Source of the DNA: Candidatus Eiseniibacteriota bacterium
GTDB lineage: Bacteria; Arandabacterota; Arandabacteria; JAGLYR01
NCBI GenBank assembly: GCA_023132135.1
Contig: JAGLYR010000089.1
Location: 1 to 14,474 of the forward strand
Direction of reading: 5' to 3'
Length of the DNA stretch: 14,474 nt
Shown here: positions 1-7,426 of the stretch, piece after piece
How the letters are laid out: every line of letters begins with the position of its first letter
Position numbering within the stretch: position 1 is the first letter of the stretch
Position numbers and translations under genes: made by a program
Notes under the pieces: model-generated
The model's input: the letters and a program-made list of their open reading frames with translations, nothing else
Told to the model about the DNA's origin: nothing
Databases searched by the model: none

Positions 1-1
1 T

Positions 2-523
2 GCCGTCGCTGCAGCCTGTGTGGTTCTGGGGGTGTGGACCTTGCTGCCCACATTCGTTTCGGCGGAGAAGGCGTCTGTCGAGCGGGACCGGATTTTCGTG
101 GAAAAACACTGGATTCCCATCGGCAAGTGGCTCAGCAGCTATGCCGAGCCGGGGGAGAGCATCGCCGTTACGACCGCCGGCGCGGTGCCCTACTACTCGG
201 GACTCTACACCATCGACATGCTGGGTATCAACGAGGCGGAGATCGCCCACCGCAAGGTGGCAGGAATGGGCACCGGGATTGCAGGCCACGAGAAACATGA
301 CATGGAGTACGTGGTCGGCCGCCGGCCGACGTACATGTTCCATCATCTCTTCCTGCTGACACGGCCGAAATTCACGCGCGAGCAGTTCGAAACACCGTGG
401 AATCCCGGAGAGGAAGAGCTGCTGACCAGCGAGGTCTTCGCTGCCCTGTACGAACCGGTGAGCGAGAAAGTGGGCCCGTTCTACATCAACTTCTTCCGAC
501 TGCGGGAGATGCCGGGGGAGTAG
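2..523 (+). CDS. C-terminal part of a membrane protein, possibly a GT-C-type glycosyltransferase (5' partial)
   Basis: The reading frame is open from base 2 with no convincing start, so the gene begins upstream of the window. The visible part starts with a hydrophobic stretch (AVAACVVLGVWTLL) that looks like the last transmembrane helix, followed by about 150 residues of soluble sequence. That tail contains a segment around AVPYYSGLYTIDMLGINEAEIAH. Similar tails (a residence or identity statement followed by D-x-LG-x-N/D-x-x-IA) occur after the membrane domain of many uncharacterised bacterial GT-C/PMT-like proteins; this is family recollection, not a search result. The stop at 521-523 is 7 bases before the next ATG, so the two genes are probably co-transcribed. 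A role in transfer of sugars to surface glycans or proteins is an inference; another polytopic envelope protein cannot be excluded. Confidence 0.6.
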   Translation, partial: AVAAACVVLGVWTLLPTFVSAEKASVERDRIFVEKHWIPIGKWLSSYAEPGESIAVTTAGAVPYYSGLYTIDMLGINEAEIAHRKVAGMGTGIAGHEKHDMEYVVGRRPTYMFHHLFLLTRPKFTREQFETPWNPGEEELLTSEVFAALYEPVSEKVGPFYINFFRLREMPGE

Positions 524-530
524 AGGAACC

Positions 531-3056
531 ATGAACCGAGGCTGGAGCCGAATGACCGACGGGGTCGTGGTTATGACCCTCGTCGCGGTGTGCTTTGGAC
601 TGGCGCTCTACAAGGAAGTCGACGTCGACCTGGGCTTCCACCTTCGGACGGGCGAGCATGTGCTTGTCACGGGCACCATCCCCCAGAAAGACATCTTCTC
701 CTACACCAGTGCTCACAAGGAATGGCCCCTTCACTACTGGATACCCGACGTTGTTATCTACTGGATCCATCTCCGGTGGGGGATGGAAGGGTTGATTCTG
801 GCGAAGTGTGCGGTGGTCGCTCTCATATTCCTCGTTCTCTATGCCGGGATGCGGCGTCTCGGAATCGGCTGGTTCCTGGCGGTCGTCCTGGTAGTCTGGG
901 TGGCCGTGATGGCGAGACCCCGTTTCTCCATCCGCCCGCTCCTGGGATCTCAACTGTTCCTGGCCATTCTGGTGGCATGGTGGATGTCGGTTCGCGCCGG
1001 CCGTGGATGGCCGTTCCGCTACCTTCCCGTCCTTTTCATGCTGTGGGCCAACGTACATGCCGGAGTTGTCTATGGCGTGATCCTCCTTGCTACGATCTCG
1101 GGCATGGAAATTCTCAAGCGGATCCTGTCCCGGATCCCGCGCGTGAGCCTGCAGGGCTTCGATCCGGCAGCTCTTCGGTCCCTGGTCCTGTGGTCTGTGG
1201 CGGGAGTTGCAACCTCCGCTCTGGTCGTCTGGGTGATGAATCCGCTGAGTCTTGAGGGTCTCCTGCTTCCTTTCAAGTTCTACCGCAGTGAGCTCTTCAT
1301 GTCGGTGATCCAGGAGTATGGCCCGGTGTCCTTTCCGCGGGACCTGCTTTTCGGGGTCCTGGGTCTGGTTGCCGTGATCGCCTTTGTTCTGAACCGGCGC
1401 CGCGTGGACTGGACGGAGGTGGCGATAGCGGGCGTTTTCGGATTCCTTGCCGCGACGTCCGTTCGTGTCGTCATCGTCTTCGGCATCGTGGTGGCTCCTC
1501 TCATCGGCCGCAACCTTCAGGCCGCGCTCGGGGACAGGTGGGAGCGAATCTGGGAGCGACGTCCTGCGTGCGTGCGTGCGGCGTCAGCTCTTCTGGTGTG
1601 CGTTTTGCTGCTCGGCGGCGCCTGTGCCTTTGTGAAGGGGGATGCCGCCTTCCGGCCGGGTTTCGGTTTTGACGAACGGACGTTTCCGGAACGGGCGTTC
1701 CGGTTCATTGAGCGGGAGCAGCCGGAGGGGGAGATCTTCAACTCCGACATGTGGGGCGGCCCCATGATCCTGCGGCTGTACCCGAGGTACAAGGTGTTTG
1801 TCGACGGCCGGCAGGAGGTCTACGAGGAGGATTTCTGGCGGCATGTCTACTTCCGGATCCTGGCGGGTGGGCAGGGTTGGGAAGAAACGCTGGACCGGTA
1901 CGGCGTGAATCTCGCCATGCTCCGTCACGTGGGTGGGGACTATGGACACCGGATCAGCGAACTCCTGCGGGACAGCCCTCGGTGGGCACTGGTGTACTGG
2001 GATGACCTGGTGTCCATCTATGCCCGGGAGGACGAGCGAAACCGGAGTCTGCTCGATCGAGCCTACCGGGTGATCGACCCGGATGGCTTTGATGTGGAGG
2101 CCATCCGGTCCGCGGGGCAGGTGGATGAGGCCATCGGAGAGCTGGAGGCGAAAATCGAGGAGGACCCGGACAGTTGGAGGGGACGGCTCTACCTTGGTCA
2201 AATGTGGCTCGCTGCGCGCGATCCAGAGAAGGCTCAGCAGCAGTTCCGGTGGATACTGGACCGTGATCTCATGGACGGTCCAGCGTCGGCTCTCAGCGGG
2301 CTGGGAGATGCCTTTCTCGAACAGGATCTGGCTGACTCGGCTCTCGTGTACTACCGGAAAGCCCTTCGCTACTGGAAAAGGGACACACTGACACGGCTCA
2401 AGGAAATCTCCGCCCTGGGCGCGCTGGGCCGTACGAAGGATGCCGAGGCCGTGGTTGCCGCGCTGCCCCGGGGCGAGGAACAGGCCAACGGGTGGAGCGT
2501 GCTGGGGCAAGCTCTTCTTGAGGCCGGATACGGGGCTCGGGCGATCGAGGCCCTGGAGAAGGCCATCTCGAAGCATCCACGGGACGAGCACCTCCATTAC
2601 GCTCTGGGTGTGGCCTGCGAGGGATTGGGGCGGATGGAAAGGGCGGAAGCCGCATACCGGGAAGCACTGGTGTGGAGAGCGGATTTCCCCGAAGTTCTCA
2701 ACAACCTTGCCTGGCTTCTGGCTTCGGAGAGAGACGAGTGTCTGCCCGAGGCGCAATCTTTGGCCGAGCAGGCTCGCCGGCTTCTGCCCGGCGACCCCGG
2801 TGTGCTGGACACGGTGGGCTGGATCCAGTACCTCGCGGGCGAGATTGAGGCGGCCGTGGAGTCGTTGGAGAAGGCTGGAAGCTGTCTCGGCGAGACCCGG
2901 GAACCCGGAACGGAGGCCATCTTCTACCATCTCGGTGTCGCACGAGATGCCGCCGGGGACCACTGCGGAGCGCTGGATGCTTTCCGGCGAGCCCTGGAGA
3001 TCAACCCCGACCATGCCGGGTCCCTATCGGCCCTGGAGAACCACGGTCAGCCTTGA
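531..3056 (+). CDS. Polytopic membrane protein with GT-C-like N-terminal half and C-terminal TPR repeats
   Basis: The predicted protein has 841 residues. Residues about 1-370 hold roughly nine hydrophobic helices (for example near 11-27, 90-105, 112-127, 140-152, 165-190, 217-236, 271-287, 297-325 and 350-367). The first loop has D-x-D-x-G-F-H-x-R-x-G followed by PQKDIFSYTS, a pattern typical of GT-C-fold glycosyltransferase-like proteins, where acidic residues in the first periplasmic loop serve catalysis. A soluble segment at about 380-510 includes SDMWGGPMILRLYP and KVFVDGRQEVY. From about 545 to the end I count about seven tetratricopeptide units, with typical pairs such as LGQMWLAARDPEKAQQQF and ALGVACEGLGRMERAEAAY. 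ATG 531 follows GGGGGAG (514-520) at good spacing; ATG 552 is an alternative. It may transfer sugar from a lipid carrier, with the TPR part binding a partner; the enzymatic role is inferred and no substrate can be named. Confidence 0.75.
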   Translation: MNRGWSRMTDGVVVMTLVAVCFGLALYKEVDVDLGFHLRTGEHVLVTGTIPQKDIFSYTSAHKEWPLHYWIPDVVIYWIHLRWGMEGLILAKCAVVALIFLVLYAGMRRLGIGWFLAVVLVVWVAVMARPRFSIRPLLGSQLFLAILVAWWMSVRAGRGWPFRYLPVLFMLWANVHAGVVYGVILLATISGMEILKRILSRIPRVSLQGFDPAALRSLVLWSVAGVATSALVVWVMNPLSLEGLLLPFKFYRSELFMSVIQEYGPVSFPRDLLFGVLGLVAVIAFVLNRRRVDWTEVAIAGVFGFLAATSVRVVIVFGIVVAPLIGRNLQAALGDRWERIWERRPACVRAASALLVCVLLLGGACAFVKGDAAFRPGFGFDERTFPERAFRFIEREQPEGEIFNSDMWGGPMILRLYPRYKVFVDGRQEVYEEDFWRHVYFRILAGGQGWEETLDRYGVNLAMLRHVGGDYGHRISELLRDSPRWALVYWDDLVSIYAREDERNRSLLDRAYRVIDPDGFDVEAIRSAGQVDEAIGELEAKIEEDPDSWRGRLYLGQMWLAARDPEKAQQQFRWILDRDLMDGPASALSGLGDAFLEQDLADSALVYYRKALRYWKRDTLTRLKEISALGALGRTKDAEAVVAALPRGEEQANGWSVLGQALLEAGYGARAIEALEKAISKHPRDEHLHYALGVACEGLGRMERAEAAYREALVWRADFPEVLNNLAWLLASERDECLPEAQSLAEQARRLLPGDPGVLDTVGWIQYLAGEIEAAVESLEKAGSCLGETREPGTEAIFYHLGVARDAAGDHCGALDAFRRALEINPDHAGSLSALENHGQP

Positions 3057-3081
3057 CGGTTCAAGCTCCTTCTGTTAGCTT
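3053..3081 (+). promoter_or_regulatory. Candidate sigma70-type promoter for the que operon
   Basis: TTGACG at 3053-3058 is followed after 17 bases by TAGCTT (3076-3081), or after 16 bases by TTAGCT. The -35 box overlaps the stop codon of the TPR gene. This would start transcription near 3088, leaving a leader of about 40 bases before queD. The -35 match is good and the -10 match is weak, so this is a tentative call. No preQ1-type riboswitch is apparent in the leader. Confidence 0.4.
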
Positions 3082-3089
3082 GCGAAATG

Positions 3090-3115
3090 GCGAGGGCGCT
3101 AAAGAGCGAGGGCGC
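3090..3115 (+). repeat. Direct repeat in the queD leader
   Basis: GCGAGGGCGC occurs at 3090-3099 and again at 3106-3115, separated by TAAAGA. The second copy runs directly into the AGGAGG ribosome binding site (3116-3121 region) of queD. It may be a simple purine-rich duplication; no known regulator or RNA motif is recognised. Confidence 0.5.
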
Positions 3116-3128
3116 GAGGAGGAACTGC

Positions 3129-3500
3129 ATGTATGAGATTTCCGTCAGTCTTCATTTTTCCGCCGCGCACCACCTGCCGGAATATGATGGTAACTGCGGT
3201 TCCATTCACGGTCATAACTGGAGTGTACGGGCGACGGCCGTGGCCGAGGAGCTGGACTCCGGGGGGCTGGCCATCGATTTCAGGGTGCTGAAGGCCTCAC
3301 TCGCCGAGGTCCTGGAGCCGCTGGATCACAGGAATCTGAATGAGGTTCCGCAGCTTCAGTCGATGGCCCCGACGGCGGAGAACATCAGCCGCTGGATCTT
3401 CGAGGAGCTGGCCGGGAAAATCAGCGGGCCCGGCGTCCGACTGGCGAAGGTCGCTGTAGGTGAGTCTCCGGGCTATGAAGCCATCTATCGAGAAGCGTAG
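3129..3500 (+). CDS. queD: 6-carboxy-5,6,7,8-tetrahydropterin synthase (QueD)
   Basis: QueD converts 7,8-dihydroneopterin triphosphate to 6-carboxytetrahydropterin, the second step of preQ0/queuosine synthesis, in the cytoplasm. The 123-residue product has the family signature: zinc-binding His14 in FSAAH, the catalytic Cys23 in C-x3-HGH with His27 and His29, the Asp66-His67 pair in LDHRNLNEV, the PTAENISRWI helix and Glu112 near the C-terminus. Length matches the family (about 120). The start at ATG 3129 is chosen because a strong AGGAGG lies about 8 bases upstream and homologous proteins begin just before the first strand. An upstream in-frame ATG at 3087 would add 14 residues not expected in the family. 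It is the first gene of a queD-queC-DUF366-queE operon and overlaps queC by 26 bases. Confidence 0.95.
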   Translation: MYEISVSLHFSAAHHLPEYDGNCGSIHGHNWSVRATAVAEELDSGGLAIDFRVLKASLAEVLEPLDHRNLNEVPQLQSMAPTAENISRWIFEELAGKISGPGVRLAKVAVGESPGYEAIYREA

Positions 3501-4194
3501 GAAATCGATCGCGCGCGCCGTGGTACTCCTTTCCGGGGGGCTGGATTCAACTGTGTCGCTGTCCCTGGCGACCCGGAGGGTCGTTGTGCTGGCGGCCGTG
3601 ACTTTCCGGTATGGCCAGCGCTCGGCCGAGGAGGAAGTGAAGGCTTCGCGCCGTGTTGCGCGCTCATTGGGCGTTTGCCATCGGGTAATTTCCCTGCCGT
3701 GGCTGGGGCGTCTGAACGCCGGAGGCCTGGCGGATCCGAAGACGCGCATTCCCAAAGTTAGCGTCTCGGACCTGAATGCCGGAAGAACGGCAGCTGCATC
3801 GCGAGCGGTCTGGGTTCCGAACCGAAACGGTCTCTTCATCAATATGGCAGCGTGTCTGGCCGAGGCATGGGGCGCCGGTATTGTCGTCGCGGGATTCAAC
3901 AGCGAGGAGGCCGAGAACTTCCCGGACAACGGTCTGGAATTCGTCCGGGACGCAAATCGGGTACTCAAGCGGTCTACCCTGAACGGGGTGCGGGTGGTAT
4001 CCTACGTCCAGAGAATGACCAAGGAGGAGATTGTGGAGGAGGGAGTCCGTGTGGGCGCGCCACTTGGCGCTGTCTACTCGTGTTACCTGGGTGGACCCGG
4101 GCACTGCGGCGAGTGCGAATCGTGCCGGCGACTGGCCCGGGCTTTCCGATTGGCCGGACAGTGGGATCTCATCCGGTCCAGGTTCAAGGGATGA
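3475..4194 (+). CDS. queC: 7-cyano-7-deazaguanine (preQ0) synthase QueC
   Basis: QueC uses ATP and ammonia to convert 7-carboxy-7-deazaguanine to the nitrile preQ0. The 239-residue product begins with the PP-loop ATP-pyrophosphatase motif SGGLDST (residues 20-26) and ends with the structural zinc site Cys203, Cys211, Cys214 and Cys217 (HCGECESC). Other family segments are visible, including VPNRNGLF and the GFNSEEAENFPDN stretch, the counterpart of the usual N-x-x-D-x-x-x-YPD motif. ATG 3475 is chosen because AGGTGAG (3458-3464) is placed 10 bases upstream; GTG 3460 would add five residues. The start lies inside queD, and the stop TGA shares ATGA with the start of the next gene, so translation is probably coupled along the operon. 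Confidence 0.95.
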   Translation: MKPSIEKRRKSIARAVVLLSGGLDSTVSLSLATRRVVVLAAVTFRYGQRSAEEEVKASRRVARSLGVCHRVISLPWLGRLNAGGLADPKTRIPKVSVSDLNAGRTAAASRAVWVPNRNGLFINMAACLAEAWGAGIVVAGFNSEEAENFPDNGLEFVRDANRVLKRSTLNGVRVVSYVQRMTKEEIVEEGVRVGAPLGAVYSCYLGGPGHCGECESCRRLARAFRLAGQWDLIRSRFKG

Positions 4195-4748
4195 AACGAC
4201 TTTTCCTGGATAAGGAGACGGTGTACACGGGGAGGGAACTGCGCTCTCACTGGGCCTATCGCAACCACGGTCTTCAGGGGGACAGCATCGTCGGGTTCGC
4301 CGGAAGTTGTGATGTTCCGACGGATGCTCTGGTGGACGAGGCGGATCGCAAAGAGGGCGCCTTCATCCGAAGCGAGCATATGCTGCATTTCCTTGTGGAG
4401 CATTTCGAGCGGGATCTGGAGAAAGCTATTCTCCGCCAGCTTTTCCTCGTGTGCCTCGCTCAGGAGGAGATCCATCGAACACTGGGGCGGGTCGTGCTCG
4501 AGCGCCGCGGGGACGATCTGTTCTGCGGCGAGAAGAAGCTGTCCGTCTCTGTCGCGACGCTCTCTCCGGTATCGTCCCTGATCCACCTGGGCCTTAACAT
4601 CTCGGCCGTGGGCGCGCCCGTGCGCGCCATTGGACTGGCGGACCTGGGTGTCGCGGCCCGTCCCCTGGGCGAAGCCGTGATGGAAGCGTACGCCGAGGCT
4701 GTCGAGCGAATCCCGTGGATGAAGAGCAAGGTCCGGGGTGTGGAGTGA
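4191..4748 (+). CDS. DUF366 family protein embedded in the preQ0 operon
   Basis: The 185-residue product resembles the uncharacterised DUF366 family (COG2029), recognised from memory by GDSIVGFAGSCDV near residues 30-45, a following VDEAD, MLHFLVEHFE and the C-terminal HLGLNIS-x-x-GAPVRAIGLADLGV. It has no signal peptide or transmembrane segment, so it is probably cytosolic. The family has, to my knowledge, no established biochemical role. ATG 4191 overlaps the queC stop in an ATGA, and its own TGA overlaps the queE start in a GTGA, so it is translationally locked between two enzymes of one pathway. That placement suggests a task in 7-deazaguanine synthesis or use, such as a pathway accessory protein; this is inference only. 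Conserved Asp, His and Glu residues would allow metal binding or catalysis, but no fold is recognised. Confidence 0.8.
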   Translation: MKRLFLDKETVYTGRELRSHWAYRNHGLQGDSIVGFAGSCDVPTDALVDEADRKEGAFIRSEHMLHFLVEHFERDLEKAILRQLFLVCLAQEEIHRTLGRVVLERRGDDLFCGEKKLSVSVATLSPVSSLIHLGLNISAVGAPVRAIGLADLGVAARPLGEAVMEAYAEAVERIPWMKSKVRGVE

Positions 4749-5524
4749 CCCCCAACGCGGAACCGGACATGGAGCAGGAAGCCGATGTGTGGGAGATCTA
4801 CTCCGCCATCCAGGGCGAAGGCCTCTGCGTCGGCGAACGGCACGTGTTCCTCCGGTTGGCGGGGTGCAATCTCGATTGCCGTTTCTGCGACACTCCTGCC
4901 CGCGGGGGCTCGCGGGCAGCGTGTGCCGTGGAGCGCAACCCGGGGGCCGGCGACTTCAGGCCGCGGTCAAATCCCGTAGGAGTGGGGGATGCGCTGGAGG
5001 CTGTGCTTCGCCTGTTGCGCGGTTCGCCGCCGGCTGTGCGGGTGTCTCTGACCGGTGGAGAACCGCTCATGGCGGTCGGTTTCGTCGAAGCCCTCGCCCG
5101 CGCCCTGAAGGAACGGGGAGTGGGCACGCATCTGGAAACCAACGGCACGCTTGCGGCCGAGATGAATCTGGTTCGCGATCTTGTCGAGTGGGTGGCAATG
5201 GACATGAAGCTGCCCTCATCCGCCGGCGTGGAACCCCTCTGGGAGAGGCATGATGCGTTCCTGAGAGCTGCTCGCGGAACCAGCGTGTTCGTGAAGATCG
5301 TGGTGACTCCCGGAACCCTGGAAAGTGATGTGGCAACTGCAGCCCGCGCCGTTGCGGGCGTCGATCGAACCATTCCGCTGGTTCTTCAGCCGGTGACGCC
5401 GGCGCGGGAGATTGCCGGTGCGCCCCGTCCGGAACAGATGAGGACCTTCGAGTCCATTGCGACGAAGTATCTTGAGAATGTTCGTGTGATCCCGCAGGTT
5501 CATCGCATTCTCGGGGAGAGATAG
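4745..5524 (+). CDS. queE: 7-carboxy-7-deazaguanine synthase (QueE), radical SAM enzyme
   Basis: QueE rearranges 6-carboxytetrahydropterin, the QueD product, to 7-carboxy-7-deazaguanine, the QueC substrate, using a [4Fe-4S] cluster and S-adenosylmethionine. The 259-residue product opens with VWEIYSAIQGEG, then the cluster motif Cys41-x3-Cys45-x2-Cys48 (CNLDCRFCDT) and the SAM-binding LTGGEPLM (about residues 102-109). THLETNGT and the later AMDMKLPSS fit the family. GTG 4745 is chosen because it forms a 4-base GTGA overlap with the DUF366 stop; ATG 4715 would overlap that gene by 34 bases, and ATG 4769 is a shorter alternative. An insertion between the Cys motif and the GGEP motif (about residues 52-80) is fairly long and rich in Arg and Gly. 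FolE, QueF, Tgt and QueA are not in this window. Confidence 0.93.
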   Translation: MTPNAEPDMEQEADVWEIYSAIQGEGLCVGERHVFLRLAGCNLDCRFCDTPARGGSRAACAVERNPGAGDFRPRSNPVGVGDALEAVLRLLRGSPPAVRVSLTGGEPLMAVGFVEALARALKERGVGTHLETNGTLAAEMNLVRDLVEWVAMDMKLPSSAGVEPLWERHDAFLRAARGTSVFVKIVVTPGTLESDVATAARAVAGVDRTIPLVLQPVTPAREIAGAPRPEQMRTFESIATKYLENVRVIPQVHRILGER

Positions 5525-5537
5525 CCCGGTCTGCATC

Positions 5538-5999
5538 ATGAACAGAACAGTGTGTCAATCGATCCTCGTCTTCATGCTTCTCCTTTTTGTTGTGCCGGAG
5601 GGATTCGCCGGGGTACTCTCTGACGGCGGGCGGCCCGGCGAGATCGCTCTTGCATTCCGCGAGGTCGTTGAGCGGGGGACATTGGGAGAGGGGCTGAAAT
5701 GCGGCAGTGACGCGGGAGTGGGGAGCGGGTGCGGTGCGGATGCGTGGCTCGCCCGGGACAAAGCCAGGCATGCGGGGTATTCTTTCATAGGGACGTTGGC
5801 TGCTGCCTCAGTTCTGGGTTCTTTGGGAATGGTGGAGGCCGACTGTGCGCCATGGGGGGCGGCATCTGTTTTCAGCCTGGGGTTGTTCAAGGAAGCCGCT
5901 ATGGACTGGGGAGAGATGGGATCGAGGGCCTCGTGGCGGGATGGGGTGGCCGATCTGGCGGGGGTGCTGGCCGCGTGGCTCATCACGCGGGGTGACTGA
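5538..5999 (+). CDS. Small exported protein resembling the YfiM/DUF2279 lipoprotein family
   Basis: The 153-residue product begins with a typical signal peptide (MNRT, then a hydrophobic core SILVFMLLLFVV, and a likely cut after about residue 24, GFA). The mature part contains ARDKARHAGYS (Asp74, Lys75, His78), a hydrophobic segment, FKEAAMDWGE (Lys118-Glu119, Asp123) and a second hydrophobic stretch after SWRDGVADLAG. The spaced DK-x2-H, KE-x3-D and D-x3-DL-x-G pattern is what I recall of YfiM/DUF2279-like envelope proteins. The assignment is by pattern and is moderate. No lipobox Cys follows the signal peptide, so it may be anchored by the hydrophobic segments. It starts 13 bases after queE, probably in the same transcript, though a functional link to queuosine is not implied. 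The ribosome binding site is weak. Confidence 0.65.
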   Translation: MNRTVCQSILVFMLLLFVVPEGFAGVLSDGGRPGEIALAFREVVERGTLGEGLKCGSDAGVGSGCGADAWLARDKARHAGYSFIGTLAAASVLGSLGMVEADCAPWGAASVFSLGLFKEAAMDWGEMGSRASWRDGVADLAGVLAAWLITRGD

Positions 6000-6065
6000 G
6001 ACAGAAGGACAGCGCTGCGGTATCTGGGGCCGTGGTGTTCGGTTTTCAAACGGGAGGTTGTTCTG

Positions 6066-7421
6066 ATGAAAGGGTGTGTCGGGATCGTCCCTCTGATTCT
6101 GTGCCTGGCGGTGGGCACCGCCTGGTGTGACAAGAGGGAAGTGGCCATCACCGTCTACAACAATGACCTCGGGCTCGTGAAGGATGTCCGCGAGATGGAC
6201 ATTGACAAGGGGATCTCAGAGATTTCGTTCACGGAGGTTGCGTCGCGGATTGACCCTACCTCGGTTCATCTGTCCATCGAGGGGGACGCTGCGGCGATTC
6301 TCGAGCAGAACTACGAATATGATCTGATCTCGACTTCGAAGCTCCTGGAGAAGGCCCTCGAAGGGCGAATCGAGGTCTACACCAAGGAGGACCAGTTCTT
6401 TGACGGAGTCCTCCTGGCTGCTGACGCGCAGCATCTTGTGCTGAGGAGAGAGGACGGCGGAATCAACATGGTCGGCCGTGAGCAGGTTGTTCACGTGGCG
6501 CTGCCGGACCTGATTGAGGGACTCGTGACGCGGCCTACCCTAAAGTGGCTGCTGAGCGGGAACAAATCGGGAAAACGTTCCGTCGAAGTGGCCTACCTCA
6601 CGACCGGGATCCAGTGGCACGCGGAGTACATCGGTGTGGTGGACGACGCGGACCGGAACCTGGATTTCTCCGGGTGGGTCTCTGTCGACAACAGGTCCGG
6701 GACGACGTATCCGGACGCGGAACTGAAACTGGTTGCGGGGGATGTCCGCCGCGTGCAACCCAAGCGGCCCGTCCCGAAGTTCGACAGGACCATGGCGGAA
6801 GCTGGGGTGCTGGAGGCCGGGTTCGCGGAAGAGGCTTTCTTCGAGTATCACCTGTATACTCTCCCGAGGCCGACCACCATCCGGGACCGGCAGATCAAGC
6901 AGATCACGCTGTTCCCGGCGACAAGGACCGCGGTCACCAAGCAGTTCAGGTACGATGGCGCCCGCCATCCCAGGGATGTCCGCGTGATCCTGGAAATGAA
7001 AAACGACAAGGAATCGGGTCTCGGGATGCCCCTCCCGGCGGGCACCGTCCGGATGTACAAGCGCGACCTCAGCGGCAGCCTCCAGTTTATCGGCGAAGAT
7101 CGCATTGACCACACACCCAGGAACGAGGAAATAGATCTCTACATAGGGAATGCCTTCGACGTTGTGGGCGAACGGAGAGTTGTGGAGAGTCGCAGGATCA
7201 CCGATCGAGTCCGCGAGGAGACCTACGAGATCCTGCTCCGCAATCACAAGGAGGAGGCCGTTGACATCATCGTTGTGGAACACTTCCGGCGCGATTGGAG
7301 GATTCTGGATTCCAGCCATGACTATGAGAAGAAGGATGCCTACACGGTGGAGTTCCCGATTCGGGTCGAGGCCGACGAGGAAGTCAAGGTCACCTGCAGA
7401 GTGAGATTCGGGAGAGGTTAG
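6066..7421 (+). CDS. DUF4139 domain-containing exported protein
   Basis: The 451-residue product has an N-terminal signal peptide (hydrophobic core IVPLILCLAVGTA, likely cut near residue 20) and then a DUF4139-type architecture. An N-terminal beta-rich part begins VAITVYNNDLGLVKD and includes EQNYEYDLIS and KLLEKALEGRI (about 80-102). The hallmark segment near residues 175-227 includes VAYLTTGIQWHAEYI, GWVSVDNRSGTTYPDAEL and KLVAGDV. The C-terminal part is rich in beta strands, with LRNHKEEAVDIIVVEHF resembling repeated Ig-like strands. The biochemical function of the family is not established; location outside the cytoplasm follows from the signal peptide. ATG 6066 has GGGAGG (6052-6057) 8 bases upstream. 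The 66-base gap from the preceding gene holds no clear promoter or terminator. The next gene starts 5 bases after the stop. Confidence 0.9.
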   Translation: MKGCVGIVPLILCLAVGTAWCDKREVAITVYNNDLGLVKDVREMDIDKGISEISFTEVASRIDPTSVHLSIEGDAAAILEQNYEYDLISTSKLLEKALEGRIEVYTKEDQFFDGVLLAADAQHLVLRREDGGINMVGREQVVHVALPDLIEGLVTRPTLKWLLSGNKSGKRSVEVAYLTTGIQWHAEYIGVVDDADRNLDFSGWVSVDNRSGTTYPDAELKLVAGDVRRVQPKRPVPKFDRTMAEAGVLEAGFAEEAFFEYHLYTLPRPTTIRDRQIKQITLFPATRTAVTKQFRYDGARHPRDVRVILEMKNDKESGLGMPLPAGTVRMYKRDLSGSLQFIGEDRIDHTPRNEEIDLYIGNAFDVVGERRVVESRRITDRVREETYEILLRNHKEEAVDIIVVEHFRRDWRILDSSHDYEKKDAYTVEFPIRVEADEEVKVTCRVRFGRG

Positions 7422-7426
7422 TTTCC

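Noticed and set aside
1584-3014. Long reverse-strand open frame opposite the TPR gene (476 codons)
   Set aside because: It lies wholly opposite a gene with clear membrane and TPR structure; the translation is Pro/Arg/Gln/His-rich with no recognisable motif. High GC makes such antisense frames common.
3057-3128. preQ1 riboswitch before the que operon
   Set aside because: The leader is only about 40 bases from the likely start site and shows none of the conserved preQ1-I hairpin and A-rich tail pattern.
3852-4190. N-terminal extension of the DUF366 gene inside queC
   Set aside because: The frame is open upstream, but the sequence before 4191 is antisense-like low-quality coding in the queC region, and ATG 4191 gives the expected family length of about 185 residues with a queC ATGA overlap.
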